Origin: Closterium sp. Naga37s-1
Taxonomy: Eukaryota > Streptophyta > Zygnematophyceae > Desmidiales > Closteriaceae
NCBI GenBank assembly: GCA_947471745.1
Contig: CANJKZ010000517.1
Location: 124,001-188,000 of the forward strand
Length of the DNA: 64,000 nucleotides
Direction: 5' to 3'
Part shown: in pieces, positions 20,529-33,621 of the stretch
How positions within the stretch are numbered: position 1 is the first letter of the stretch
How the letters are laid out: every line of letters begins with the position of its first letter
Notes under the pieces: model-generated
What the model saw: the letters and a program-made list of their open reading frames with translations, nothing else
Database searches by the model: none
What the model was told of the DNA's origin: nothing
Translations under genes and position numbers: made by a program

Positions 20529-23159
20529 CTACCCCCCCCCCTTTAAGGAGGTCCTCCTTACGAAAGTGCGTGTACATCCCTGAAATTCCGGTTGCGCAGA
20601 TACTCGGTGAGAACGGGGTGGTTTTCGATTCTGTCCAGGGGAACCCAATTGTCTTCGGTGGGTGTACGGTCCTTCCAGCGGAGTAAGAACTCGATCCTTC
20701 GGGCTCCTCGAGGGACGCGAACTCTGTGACTCAGGATTTTCTCGGGGGTGATCATTGGTTCAGTTGGTGGTCTTGTCATGCTGGCTGGGCGATTGCGTGG
20801 CAGTTGGCTCGTGGACGGGACGTAAGGGCGAAGCAGGCTGACGTGGAACGAGGGGCTGACGTACCAGTCAGCAGGGAGGAGGAGGTGGGCGGTGACAGGT
20901 GTAAGCATGTGGCTTATGCGAAATGGCCCGCAGTATCGGGGGCGGAGTTTCGGGGTGATGGGCAGTCGGAGATTTTGGGTGTCGAGCAAAACTAAGTCGT
21001 CGGGCTGGTAAGTGACAGGTCTGTGGTGGCGGTCGGCGTTGCGTTTAGCGATGATGTTAGCTTTTTTAATTGCGTCTGCTGCCCTGGTCCGTGCTGCTTG
21101 CAAGATTTCGGCGAACTGTTGCGCGCGTGGAACCGGGTTGTCGGGATTCGGGGTCATGGTACTGTTGGGTCTTGTCCGTAATTCAGGTAAAACGGTGACT
21201 GTTGGGTCGTGGCGGATGGGGCGTTGTTGTATGTGAATTCGATGAGTGGCAGTTGCTGTTCCCACGTGTTTGGGTCGTCGCACGTGGCCCGGATGAGCTG
21301 TTCCATGGTCTAATTTGTCCGTTCTGTCTGTCCGTCTGTTTCGGGGTGGTACGATGAACTAAACTGTAGTCGCGTGCCGAACTGCTGCCACAGGTTCCGC
21401 CAGAAGTTGCTGGTGAATTTCGTGTCTCTGTCGCTGATGATTGATGCTGGTATCCCGTGCAGTCGAACGACGGTAGAGATGAAGAGGCGGGTTGTTTCTT
21501 CGGCTGTGATTGATTTTTTGCAGGCTGCGAAGTGTGCCATTTTCGTCAGTCGATCGACGACGACCAGGATCGCGTCATTTCCACTCGCCCCGGCCGGTAA
21601 CCCCGTGACGAAGTCCATCGTCACCTGCTGCCAAGGACGCTCTGGAGGTGGGATTGGCTGCAACTGTCCCGCCGGCCGATTCCGTGTTGACTTCATGATC
21701 TGGCAAGTGGGACACGATGCCACGTGTCGCTGCACGTCGGTCAACATTTCGGGCCAGTAATAATACCGCTGCAGCTGCTGCCGTGTTTTCTCTATCCCGA
21801 AATGTCCCGAGGTAACCCCGTCGTGTGCCTCCTGTAATAGTAATTCCCGTAGCAGTGTGTACCCTAGTACCCAGATGCGGTCGGTCCCGGCTTTTACGTA
21901 ATAGACTCCCTTGGCTGTTGCGAACTGCTGCGAATTTCCTCCTGTGAAGAATGGGTCCGTTTGATATCCGTGGGTAAATAGTCCTGTCAGTAGCGGGCTG
22001 GTCTGGGCGAGTAGTATCGCGTGGATCTAGGCAGTGGGGCGGGTCAGTGCGTCGGCTATGTTCGAGGCTCCTTTTTTATAGGTGACTGTGTAGTGGAAGT
22101 TTGACTCGAGGAAATCGAGCCACCGAATCTGTCGTGGGTTGAGGTGGGGCTGTGCGCGGAGGTACTGTAGTGAGCGGTGGTCTGTCCGTACTGTCACGTC
22201 TGCGCCGGTCAAGTAGCAGCGCCACACTTTGAACGCATACACGATCGCGAGCATTTCGCGGTCGTGTATCGGGTAATTTCGCTCGGGCGGATGCAGTTTT
22301 CGTGACTCGTATGCGATGGGCTGTAGGCCGTTGCCGAAGTCCTGTAGCAGTACGGCTCCAATGGCGATGTCACTTGCGTCTGTAACAACCTCGAAGGGGC
22401 GGTGTGGGTCGGCGATGCACAGGACGGGCGGTGAACAGAGAACATTTTTCAGGGCAGAGAAGGCAGCATGCTCTTTCTCCCCCCACGTAAAAACGACCCC
22501 CTTTCGCAGTAAATCCGTCAGCGGGGCAGTCAACTGTGCCATGTCGGGGACGAACCGACGAACATAATTAACGAACCCTAAAAAACTCTGCAGTTCCGTG
22601 ATGTTCGTCGGGGGACGCCACGCTTTTACCGTATCCAGCTTCTTTGGGTCGATTTCAACTCCAGCCTCCGATATAACGTGCCCCAAAAATTCTAGTTTGT
22701 CCCGAAAAAACTCGCACTTAGAGCCCTTGGTGAGTAACCGATGTTCCTCTAAAACTTTAAATACTGCTTCGAGATCCGCTAAATGCTGCTGCTTGTCGCG
22801 ACTGTAGACGAGGATGTCGTCGATGGTAAACTATCACGCATTTATCTAAGAGTGGCCTAAACGCCTCGTTCATGGTCATCTGAAATGTTGCGGGCGCGTT
22901 GGTCAGCCCGAAAGGCATCACTGTGTACTCAAACGACCCGTACCTAGTCCTAAATGCTGTCTTGGCGCAGTCCGATGGTTCGACCCGAATCTGATGGTAA
23001 CCCCCCCGTAAGTCTATTTTCGAAAACACCCGTGCTGTTCGCAGTTGGTCGATCAGTTCGTCGGCGCGGGGAATGGGGTACCGCGACTTGACTGTTACCC
23101 TGTTGAGCGCTCGGTAATCGATGCACATGCGAAAACCTCCGTCTTTTTTTGGTGTGAAC

Positions 23160-23292
23160 TGTCAGAACATTATAGCTTATGCTGTTGTGTAGGCTATAGT
23201 GGGGTATCCCATAGGGGGTACAACCAATTAGGGTTTCATATTTGTACTCACTTCATTTTCATAGTCCCCCCATTCTCGTTCTCATTCTCACA
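23160..23292 (+). repeat. Copia 5' LTR (133 bp)
   Basis: Starts TGTCAGAACATT and ends ATTCTCACA; identical by eye to the copy at 30,576. Confidence 0.95.
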
Positions 23293-23369
23293 TGGAATCA
23301 GAGCAGGTCCCCTCCTAGGGACTGTTCCTTGGGCCCACCGAAGCGCGCCTCGAGTCGCGCCTGCCTTTT

Positions 23370-24370
23370 TTTTTTTTAGCGGCCCGTCGAGTCGCACCTA
23401 GCGGCCCGTCGCGCCGCCCTTACGGTCGCGTCGAGCCGCCCTAGCGGCTGCGGCGCGCCGCCCTTTTCCCGGCCCGTCGCCGCCCTTACCCGCGGCTTTG
23501 CGCCGCCCTCACCGGCGGCTTCGCGCCGCCCCTACCTGCGGCTTCGCGCCGCCCAGGCCCGTCGCCGCCCTTCCCGCGGCTTCGCGCCGCCTCTACCTGC
23601 GGCTTCGAGCCGCCCCGGCCCGTCGCCGCCCTTACCTGCGGCTTCGCGCCGCCTACGGCCCGTCGCCGCCCTTTTCTGCGGCCCCGCCGCCTCTCTCATT
23701 GCGGCCCCGCCGCCCGTCTTCGCGGCCCCGCCGCCATCTCTCGCTGCGGCCCCGCCGCCACTCACTGCGGCCCCGCCACCCGTCTCAGCGGCCCCGCCGC
23801 CCGTCTTCGCGGCCCCGCCGCCTCTCTCGCTGCGGCCCCGCCGCCTCTCACTGCGGCCCCGCCGCCCTACTCAGCGGCCCCGCCGCCCGACTTCGCGGCC
23901 CCGCCGCTTCTCTCGCTGCGGCCCCGCCGCCTCTCTCGTTGCGGCCCCGCCGCCCTTCACTGCGGCCCCGCCGCTTCTCTGCAGCGGCCCCGCCGCCCGT
24001 CTTCGCGGCCCCGCCGCCTCACTACCCAGCGGCCCCGCCGTCCTTCTGCAGCGGCCCCGCCACTCCTCTACAGCGGCCCCGCCGCCCTACGTCAGCGGTC
24101 CAGCCGAGCCGCCCAACAGCAGCGCAGCCGAGCCGCCCAGCAGCAGAGCAGCCGAGCCGCCCCGCCGCCGAGCCGCGCTGCAGTCGAGCCGCCCGGCCGC
24201 CCACCAGCCGAGCCGCCGTGCAGCCGACCGCCCAGCCGCCGAGCCGCCCAGCCGCCGAGCCGCCGAGCCGCCCAGCTGCCGAGCCGCCCAGCCGCCGAGC
24301 CGCCCAGCCGCCGAGCCGCCCAGCGGCCGAGCCGCCCTGCAGCCGAGCCGCCCGAGCAGCCCTGTCCGGT
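23370..24370 (+). repeat. GC-rich repetitive leader of the Copia element
   Basis: About 1 kb of degenerate short repeats based on GCGGCCCCGCCGCC and then GAGCCGCCCAGCCGCC. Open frames run across it on both strands only because stop codons are rare in such sequence. It lies between the primer-binding site and gag, where a leader with packaging signals is expected. Confidence 0.75.
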
Positions 24371-24435
24371 GAGCACAGACCCTCTGTCACTGCGTGCTCT
24401 TCCCCTACTCCTTGCACTGCTCGTCTACTGCTGTC

Positions 24436-27400
24436 ATGGCTACCCCTAGTGTCCTCACTTTTGACGCTGAGGGTCGGGCCATTGACTTTGAGGTCTGGGT
24501 AGATGACCTACAGCTGTTCTTACAGTGCGATAGGGCGGACGGCCTCTCTCTCTTTGACCTCACCTCTGGCGCTTCCCCTGCCCCTGCTGCTGATGCTGAC
24601 GCCACTGTTCGCTCCCAGTGGGCCACGCGCGATGCTGCTGCACGTCTTGCTGTGCGTCGCCACCTCCCTACCTCCGAGCGTGCGCACTTTAGTCAGTACA
24701 AGAGTGCTCAGACCTTGTACGCCGCTGTAGTCGCGCGCTACTCCTCCCCTTCCACTGCTGCACTGAGCCGTCTCATGCTGCCGTACCTCTTCCCTGACCT
24801 TGCTTCTTTTCCCACCGTTGCTGACCTCATTACGCACCTCCGCACTAGTGACACTCGCTACCGCGCTGCACTTCCTGCTGACTTCTGCACCGCGAACCCC
24901 CCCCCCATGTACATCACTCTGTACTTCCTAGTCACTCGCCTCCCTGACTCCCTTCGAGTAGTCAGGGACCACTTTCTCTCAGTCTGTCCCACCACACTCA
25001 CTGTAGACCTCCTCGAGAAGGCCCTCCTCGCGATAGAAAAGAGCATAGTCGCTGTAGGAGCCTCTCGAGGTGACCCGCGCACCCCCATCTTTGAGGGGTG
25101 TTCTCCCTCCCCCCTGCTGCCCTCTGTTGCCTCTGCTGCTTCGGCCGACCTCCTTGGTCTTGAGTCGGTCGGTGCGGCGTCTGCCCCTAGCGGGAGACGC
25201 CGCCCTGGCAAGGGAAAGGGGGGCAAGGGAGCTGGAGGAGCGGGCGGTGGAGGTGGAGGTGGAGGCAGTGGGGGGAGTGGGGGTAGCGGTGGAGGTGGAG
25301 GTGGGGGTGGGGGGTTCGGTGGCGGCAGTGGAGGCGGAGGCCGCGGCGGCGGTGGCGGTGGTAGCGGAGGTGGCGGAGGAGGCGGCGGTGGAGGAGGCGG
25401 TGGAGGCGGCGGCGGCAGTGGAGGCAGCGGAGGCGGTGGAGGCGGTGGGGGTGGCGGTGGAGCTGGTCGCGGGTCTTTGCAGAGGAGTGGCTCCGGTGGT
25501 GGCTCGCGCCAGCAGCAGCAGCGTGGTCGTGCGACCCTGTCCCCTCAGCAGCTCCGTGAGTGGTACACTGCACGCCAGCGGGGTGGGGGTTTTGGTCCGT
25601 GTACCTACGTCCTGCGCACCGGCGACCGTGCGGGTGAGCAGTGTGGGGGTGCGCACCCCACTCCGCGCTGCTTTGGCCGCCTGACGGACGCATGGCGTCA
25701 CCAGTTCCCGGAGGCCTCCGAGATCCCTCGCTGGGACGAGCTGTCTAGGGCGGGGGTTGCCATCTTTGATCTGGACTTTGATGCTATTCTCTCTGCCATG
25801 TATGCTGTGTCTATTAGTGATGAGGGTGACTGTTACCGGTGTTTCCAGCCCGATCCGGGCATTGAGACTGCTGCTCTAGGTACTGGTGAGGCTGCTGCCC
25901 TAGGTGCTTACGACGCTGCTGCTCTAGGTGCTGGTGTGTCTGCGTCCTCAGGTACTGGTGAGTCTGCTCTCTCAGGTACCGCGTCGGCTTCGGCCTCCCT
26001 CACCTTCACTCTTGACTCTGGGGCGTCTCGCTCCTTCTTTCGGGACCGCACCACACTCACGCCGCTTAGTCGGCCGGTTGCGGTGTCTCTGGCTGACCCC
26101 TCTGGGGGTCCGGTCCTGTCTCGTTTCTCCACAGTCCTCCCGTGTCCGGCGGCTCCCTCTGGCACCCTGTCTGGTCTCTACCTCCCCTCGTTCTCGACGA
26201 ACCTGGTGAGTGGTGCTGACCTACAGGATGCGGGTGTCCACCAGTTCACTCCTGCACGTCAGCGAGTGACCCACTGTACAGAGGCTGGCACAGGCCGACA
26301 CCTGGCTACGTTCACCCGTCAGCCGGGGTCGAGCCTGTACACTCTGACCACTGCGTCTCCTCCAGTTGCTGAGTCTGGTAGGGTAGTTACGTCGGGTCAG
26401 GTGTTTGCTGCGGCGTCCAGGTCTGGTCCTGAGTCTGCCCCCTGTTCGTGTCGTCTCCTGTCTCACGAGACTCTCCTCTGGCACCACCGCCTTGGCCACC
26501 CCTCTCTGCTTCGGCTCAGAGGTATGGCCTCCCGTCTTCTTGTGTCCGGTCTCCCCCGGTCCCTCCCTCCCCTTCCTCAGGGCCCTGGCCCTGCCTGTGT
26601 CCCCTGTGTCGAGGGGCGCCAGCGTGCTGCCCCTCACTCCTCCCAGTTTCCTTCGACAGAGGCCCCGTTGCAGACACTTCACATGGACGTGTGGGGCCCA
26701 GCCCGCGTCCGTGGACAGGGTCACGAGCGCTACTTCCTGCTCGTTGTTGACGACTACTCGCGTTACACCACAGTCTTCCCCTTGCGCAGCAAGGGTGATG
26801 TCACTGAGGTGCTGATCGACTGGATCCGCGCAGCTCGTCTCCAGCTCAGGCAGAGCTTCGGCTCGGACTTTCCTGTTCTGCGTCTGCACTCGGACAGAGG
26901 CGGAGAGTTCTCCTCTGGCCTTCTGCGTGCCTACTGTCGTGCACGGGGCATCCGTCAGACCTTCACGCTTCCGGACTCACCGCAGCAAAATGGGATTGCT
27001 GAGCGCCGCATTGGCATGGTCATGGACGTCGCTCGTACGTCTATGATGCATGCGGCTGCCCCCCATTTTCTGTGGCCGTTTGCGGTGAGGTACGCGGCGC
27101 ATCAGATCAACCTCCACCCCAGGGTCTCCAGGCCGGAGACCTCCCCAGCCTTGCTGTGGACGGGGAAGGTTGGCGATGCGTCGGCGTTCCGGGTCTGGGG
27201 ATCTCGGGCGTTTGTCCGCGACCTGTCTGCGGACAAACTATCCCCTCGTGCTGCTCCTTGCGTCTTCCTGGGGTTCCCCCCTGACGCGCCTGGGTGGCAG
27301 TTTTACCACCCCACCTCTCGCCGTATTCTGTCCTCCCAGGACGTCACGTTTGACGAGTCGGTCCCCTACTACCGCCTCTTCCCCTACCGCACTCCGTCCC

Positions 27401-30363
27401 TCCCCCCACCCCCACTCTTCCTGGTACCAGGTCCCCCCCAGGTAGACCCCCTCCCCCCTCAGGGTCCTGCCCCTTCAGGTGTGTCCCAGGTAGACGCAGT
27501 CGAGCCTGTCGAGGTCACTGGTGACTCTGGTGCTGCTGAGGGTGCTGAGGCTGGGGGTGCTGTACCTGGGGGTGCGGAGCCTAGGGGTGCTGGGCCTGGG
27601 GGTGCTACGTCTGGGGGTGCTGAGCCTAGGGGTGCTGAGCCTGGGGGTGCTGAGCCTAGGGGTGCTGAGCCTGGGGGTGCTGAGCCTGGGGGTGCTGAGC
27701 CTGGGGGTGCTGAGCCTAGGGGTGCTGAGCCTGGGGGTGCTGAGCCTAGGGGTGCTACGCCTGGGGGTGCTGAGCCTGGAGGTGCTCCGCCTGGAGGTTC
27801 TCCGAGTGCTTCGTCTCGCCGGGAGCCACTTTCTCCACAGGAGCTGCGTGAGTGGTTTGCCCGGCGCTGGAGGCGTGCTGCTGGTGCTGGAGGTCCTTCG
27901 GCTGCTGAGGGTGCTGCGGTCGCGGGTCCCGGAGGTGCTCGTCCTGGGTGCACTGGAGCTGGTGCTGCTGAGGGTGTTGGCGCTGAGACTACCGCTGGCA
28001 GTCCTACTGGGGGTGCTCCTGGTGCTGCTGGAGGTTCTGGAGCTACTGGTGGTGCTGCTGGTGCGGGTGCTCCTGCTGAGGGTTCTGGTGCTGTCCCTGC
28101 TGCTTCTAGCGTCGCCGCGCGGCCTCGACCGTACTTCGTTCCACTCCTGCAGCAGGTTCTTGGTCTTCCACCTTCTACTGGTCCTCCTCCTCCCTTAGAG
28201 TGTCCACAGCCTGTCTCGTCCCAGCTACAGTTGCAGCCTACCTCCCCTTTGCCTGCTCCTTCTCCCTACACTGGTCCTACTGGAGGTCTGGCTGAGCGTC
28301 GTGAGCCTGCGTCTCGCCCTGCGTCGCCTGTCCGTGCTGCTCGCACTAGTGGTCGCGGTTCGCGTCAGCGTCCTCCTCCTGTCCCTGGCACGCACCGGAT
28401 GTCTCTGCGTCCGTCCACTGCTCCTCTGCGTGCCCCTTTGCCTTCTCCTCCTGAGTCCTCTCTTCCTGCTCTTACCGACCCGGAGTCGGACTCTCTTCGT
28501 GCTGCCTGTCCTACTGTCACGCGTCTCCTTTCTACTGTTGTCACTGACCCTTCTTTCGAGTCTACTGCTGCGTCTGCTCTCGTTACTGAGCTCGTCGACT
28601 TTGCTGCTCGCTGTCGCTTAGACTAGTCTGAGTCTGTCTGTCCTCCATCCGTCGGGGGTGAGTGTGCCCTTGGCACGGACGTCCTTGAGGACAGGCAGGA
28701 GGAGTTCCAGTGTCTGGCAGCTGCCTCACCTCATCTCGTGTCCGTACTGCTTACCCCTGAGGGAGACCCGGATGCACTTGACATCCCGACTCCGCGCTCT
28801 TACGCGGAGGCGATAGAGGGTCCCTACTCCTCTCAGTGGCAGGCAGCTATGGATGCAGAGATGGCTTCCTGGAAGTCCACAGGCACCTACGTTGACGCTG
28901 TCCCCCCTCCTGGGGCGAACATCGTCAGTGGCATGTGGATCTTCAGGGTGAAGCGGCCGCCGGGTTCTCCGCCTGTCTTCAAGGCGCGTTACGTGGCTCG
29001 TGGCTTCAGTCAGCGGCAGGGAGTTGACTACTTTCAGACCTTCTCCCCCACCCCGAAGATGACCACTCTTCGGGTACTGCTGCACGTTGCTGCTCACCGT
29101 GACTACGAGCTGCACTCTCTTGACTTCAGCACTGCTTTCTTGCAGGGCAGCCTGCACGAGGAGATCTGGCTGCGTCGCCCACCTGGCTTCACTGGGTCTT
29201 TCCCTCCTGGTACCCAGTGGAGTCTCCGGCGTCCAGTCTACGGTCTCCGCCAGGCGCCACGTGAGTGGGACGACACACTGAGGACTACGCTTGCGGCTCT
29301 TGGGTTTACTCCTTCTACTGCCGACCCGTCGCTGTTTCTACGCACCGACACCTCTCTGCCGCCGTTCTACATCCTCGTGTACGTCGACGACTTGGTCTTT
29401 GCCACAGCTGACACTGCTGGACTCGCCCACGTGAAGTCCGAGCTGCAGAAGAGACACACGTGCACAGACCTGGGTGAACTGCGCAGCTACCTTGGCTTGC
29501 AGATCACCCGGGACAGAGCACGCCGCACCATTACCCTGACTCAGTCACACATGGTGCAGCAGGTCCTTCAGCGCTTCGGCTTCACGTACTCCTCGCCTCA
29601 GGCCACTCCTCTGTCTACTCGCCACTCGCTCTCAGCTCTGCCTTCGGATGAGTCCGTAGAGTCGAGTGGCCCGTACCCAGAGCTTGTTGGCTGCCTCATG
29701 TACCTGATGACCTGCACACGACCTGACCTTGCATACCCTCTTAGCATTCTTGCACGCTATGTTGCTCCTGGGAGACACAGACCAGAGCACATGGCTGCAG
29801 CGAAGAGGGTGTTGCGCTACTTGTGCAGTACGTGGGGCATGGGGCTAGTGCTTGGAGGGCGGAGTCCAGTGGTCCTCACTGGGCACGCGGACGCTTCTTG
29901 GGCTGACGACCAGGCTACGCAGCGGTCGTCACAGGGTTACACCTTCAGCCTTGGTTCCGGCTCTGTTTCGTGGCGGGCTACTCGCTCGTCTTCTGTTCTT
30001 GGCTCGAGTTGTGAGGCTGAGATCTACGCCGGGGCCATGGCTGCACAGGAGCTTCGCTGGCTCACCTACCTGCTGACCGACCTTGGAGAGCCGCCTCGTT
30101 CTCCTCCAGTCCTGTACGTAGACAACAAGGCCATGCTGGCCTTGTGTCGAGAGCAGCGACTGGAGCACAGAACAAAGCACATTGCTCTCCGCTACTTCCT
30201 TGCTCGTGAGCTACAGCAACGTGGACAGTTGCGGCTTGCGTACGTGGCCTCTGAGGCCAACACTGCTGATGTCTTCACCAAGGCACTTCCGCCTTGTGAT
30301 CATCAGCGCTTCTGCACTCAGCTGGGTCTTGTGCCCGTCTTGCCTCACTTGCTCTCCTCTTGA
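24436..30363 (+). CDS. Copia gag-pol region, about one break
   Basis: Parts in order: gag (TFDAEGRAIDFEVWVDDLQL near the start), a long glycine tract (about 25.2-25.5 kb), protease (FTLDSGASRSFFRD), integrase (HHRLGHPS, MDVWGPARVRG, LHSDRGGEFSSG, PQQNGIAERRIG), a spacer built from GGAEP-type repeats (about 27.5-27.8 kb), reverse transcriptase (KARYVARGFSQRQGVDYFQT, LVYVDDLVFA) and RNase H (GHADASWADD, ending near 30,363). A typical plant or algal Copia polyprotein with unusual low-complexity spacers. Confidence 0.9.
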
Positions 30364-30575
30364 CCTTGCTTGTACTCTCACATATATATATACATGCTCT
30401 TGCTTGTCTAGCTTTATATATATGTGTGTACTCTTGCATGTGAACTGGCCGTGTGGCCTTGACCCTGTGCTCGGACTGTGTGGTGACTTTGTGATCCACC
30501 CTGAGCTTGTTTTGCTTTGCTTTGCTTGACTGGTCTTGTGACCCCTTGTTCTCCCCCACTTTGCCTATGGGGGTG

Positions 30576-30708
30576 TGTCAGAACATTATAGCTTATGCTG
30601 TTGTGTAGGCTATAGTGGGGTATCCCATAGGGGGTACAACCAATTAGGGTTTCATATTTGTACTCACTTCATTTTCATAGTCCCCCCATTCTCGTTCTCA
30701 TTCTCACA
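30576..30708 (+). repeat. Copia 3' LTR (133 bp)
   Basis: Same sequence as 23,160-23,292; followed by the TGAAC target duplication. Confidence 0.95.
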
Positions 30709-32960
30709 TGAACAGTATCGGTGCGGCGAACGGTGACGAACTTGGTCGAATAAACTGCTTCTCTAACAAATAATCTAACTGCTTCCTCAGTTCGTCGAGC
30801 TCGGGCTGTGTCAGTCTGAACTGGCGCTGTACAGTTGGCTGTGCCCCCGGTTCTAACTCGATCCTATGATCATGCGCCCGCTGAGGTGGCAGCCCTTCCG
30901 GTAAGTCGTTTGGAAAAATCCCCGGGTACCGTTTCAACAGTTCCTGTAGTTCGGGCGGTACTGCTGCCGACAGTTTCTGAAAATCGCTCGGCTGCTCCGC
31001 TTCTCCTACTAATGCTATATCTACTGCGTACACGTCAGCTCCAGCGGCGACAACCCGTTTCATCGTGATGGCGTTGACGTGGACCGTTGAAGACTCGGGC
31101 GATTGCCAGCGAGGTAGCATGACCCAGTTACCGCTACTTCGCACAGTGCAGCTACCCGTCGTCCAGTCGATTCGTGGGTTATACCGTCGTAGCCAATCAC
31201 GTCCCAGTAAAACATCGTGCCCATCCAATGTCGTCGCGAGCATTTCCTGTGTAAACCCGAAGTTTCCTCCGCAGCGAACTTTTACTCTCTCCACCTTTTC
31301 CCGTATGGCCAGCGGCGTGCCGTCAACTAAGCGTGCGTCGATCTCAGGTAAGCAGCGACTAAGTGTCAGTTGTAATTTTCGCGCAGTTGCGGTATTAACT
31401 AAACTGTGGCTTGCTCCTCCGTCAATAAAAATCTTCACTGCTGCTCCCTGTATTTTCCCGTGGATCAGTACTGGGCAATCCGTCGTTGTACCCTCCTTAT
31501 TCATCCGAGCCCAATCGATGGCGTGAATCGGTACTGTGACTCGGTGAGGGTCGGTGCGGTTGGGCGAGCAGGCAGTCTCGTCAGTAGTTGGCCCAACTTC
31601 TACTGACTGCTGGCGTTTCCCTGCCTCTGAGACTCCCTTCCCTGCTCTGCTCCGCGGCGCCTTAGCTCCTCTGGGCATTCGCTCTTGCGATGGCCCGGCC
31701 TGTTGCAAGCAAAGCAGCGCCCCTTAAACGGTGCGGCAGCTGCATTCGTTGCAACAGCGTTTACAGTGGCGTGCTCGATCGGTCCCCGAGGACGATGTCC
31801 GTAGTAGGACCCGGGTCTCGGTCGGCGTAGAATGTCGATTTTCTCGGCGAGCGCGAGAATCTCGTTGAAGTTTGAGAGTCCGCGCAGCATGATTTCGTGC
31901 GAGATATCCGGCTTCAGCCCTCCGACGTAACGGTCCACCCGCTCCGCTTCGTGCATGTAGCCGACCTGCTCGCAAAGTGCGAGAAAACCGCTCGTGTAAT
32001 CTTGAACCGACCCGAGCTGCCGCCAAGTGCGCAATCTCTGACGCGCCGAAATAGAAGCCGCGATCGGCTCGAAGCGCGCCCGAAGCCCTGCGCACCACGC
32101 ATCCCACGTGCTGTATTGGGCGGTCTCGCAGAATGAACTCCAGGTGACAGCTGGACCCGTGGGCCCTTCCTCTTGCAACGGTGGCTCGTAGGGGCGTGGC
32201 GACGTCACGATGACTCGCCACCAGTCCATGGCGGGGCCCCGTAACAGCGAAACGGCATACCGAATCTTCGCTGCGTCCGACTCGACGTAATTCGCGTCGA
32301 AGAAGACGTTCATCGTGAAAACCCACGATTGAACCGTCGGACCTCCACGCTGGCTCGGGTCGAAACAGGGCGGGCGTTGCGGCTTGAGTGGCATTGGTGC
32401 CATGATGGCCTGTTCGCCACTTGTCGCCGCGAACTCCACGTGCCGACGGGCTTCGCGAGGCTCCCGCGGGCTTGGCGCGCCCCTGTTTCCTCCCATGCCA
32501 GGCATTGGTTGGGCGGCGCTATCACTGGCTGCGCCCGAGCGCTGTCCCACGCTGTCGTGTTGTGTTGGTGTCCCGGACGAGATGACGATTGGCTCGTCCG
32601 ATTGTGCAGGTGCATTTGTTGGTGCGTGTGGTGCTGCTGGAGTGTTCACCGTTGATTGCTGACGCGCGGAGTCACGTTCCGCTGTGAGCATCGCAATTTC
32701 GAGCGCCGAATCTTCGAGTTGGCGCACCAGACGGTCGGGCTGCTCCTGCGTCAATAAGGCGAGCGTGAATTCGGCCATGGCGGGGGTGTCGGGCGAGCTC
32801 AGCGAGAGCCTCAGTCGTGGCCGTGCGTGCTTACGAGAGAGCACTACGAGCGGCGGTGCTGTGTCGCTGAGGGACGTCTACCCCCCCCAAAAATTGAGAT
32901 AGTGGGGAAGCGAAGGTGTGGGTGCGGTCCGAGAAGAGGTCGTAGGCTCTGAATACCAAG

Positions 32961-33303
32961 TGTTACGAGTGCAATTGAGTGAACGAACGAGAATTGCACT
33001 ATCGAAGCAAGAGTACAATGAGCGAAGGTATGAGCGAAGAATATATAGCGAGACTATAGTGGTAACGGTAATGCACTGTGGTTGTCGCGCGACGGGCCTG
33101 GGACTGAGGTTGGGAAAAGTGTCGAAGCGGAGGCCCGGAGCGCGGGTTACCCGCCGAGCCGTGAGGTCGGGGTGCGACGTGCGAAGGTGGCGGGCGGATC
33201 GTCGATGCGAGGATTGCGAGTGGTAACGGTGCTGACTGTGGTGCTACAGTGATGTACGCGTTGAGCAGGGACGCGAAGCAAGGAAAAAGAGATTTTCCTT
33301 ACA
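32961..33303 (-). repeat. Gypsy 5' LTR
   Basis: 343 bp, preceded on the left by the minus-strand primer-binding site and followed by the GTTAT target duplication. Confidence 0.93.
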
Positions 33304-33347
33304 GTTATTGAGTCATTGTACACTTTAGTCCTCAATAGAATGGTTCC

Positions 33348-33621
33348 TGTTATGAATGAACTTTCAGAGTGCGCAGAATATCGAATAACGAGAATGAACT
33401 GATTACCGAATGACGATACAATGAGAAAGGCACGACTAAATAGGGGAAGTCCTAGCTAGGCGGAGAGGTTGGGCGATGATGGCTCGGTGATGGTTGCGAT
33501 TGGAGCGGAGGCGACTCGGGAGTGGTTCGGTGCGACGAAATAGGAAGGACAGGTTCGTCGCGTGACCCTCGGGATGGCCTCGCTAACGAGTGCCTCAGTA
33601 AGGATTCTGTAAATCCTTACA
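33348..33621 (-). repeat. LARD 3' LTR
   Basis: 274 bp; in plus orientation it starts TGTTATGAATGAAC and ends AAATCCTTACA, with an inverted repeat GTAAGGAT / ATCCTTAC at that end. Confidence 0.92.

Larger units (their letters stand above)
23160..30708 (+). mobile_element. Copia LTR retrotransposon with very short LTRs, inserted in Gypsy
   Basis: Plus-strand Copia element with 133-bp LTRs (23,160-23,292 and 30,576-30,708) that look identical by eye, and a TGAAC target duplication (23,155-23,159 and 30,709-30,713). A primer-binding site (TGGAATCAGAGC, an initiator-Met variant) follows the 5' LTR. A GC-rich, repetitive leader of about 1.1 kb precedes gag. The coding part is gag, protease and integrase (about 24.4-28.6 kb), then reverse transcriptase and RNase H (28.7-30.4 kb). 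It is nearly whole, with about one break, and very recent. It interrupts the reverse transcriptase of the host Gypsy element. Confidence 0.95.
20186..33303 (-). mobile_element. Gypsy LTR retrotransposon split by a Copia insertion
   Basis: Minus-strand Ty3/Gypsy element with 343-bp LTRs (20,186-20,528 and 32,961-33,303; about five differences by eye) and the 5-bp target duplication GTTAT (20,181-20,185 and 33,304-33,308). Right to left: primer-binding site beside 32,961, gag with zinc knuckle CFACNRPGHRKSEC (about 31,600-32,780), protease (IDGGASHSLVN, near 31,430) and start of reverse transcriptase (to 30,709), then, beyond the Copia insert, the rest of reverse transcriptase, RNase H (about 22,030-22,690), integrase (about 21,310-21,750) and a chromodomain-like C-terminus (to 20,558). 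A G-rich tract adjoins the 3' LTR. The element is broken, with several breaks besides the insertion, yet its LTRs look young. Confidence 0.93.

Noticed and set aside
23498-24502. 334-residue Pro/Arg/Ala-rich protein
   Set aside because: It lies in the GC-rich repeat leader of the Copia element, where stop codons are rare in all frames.
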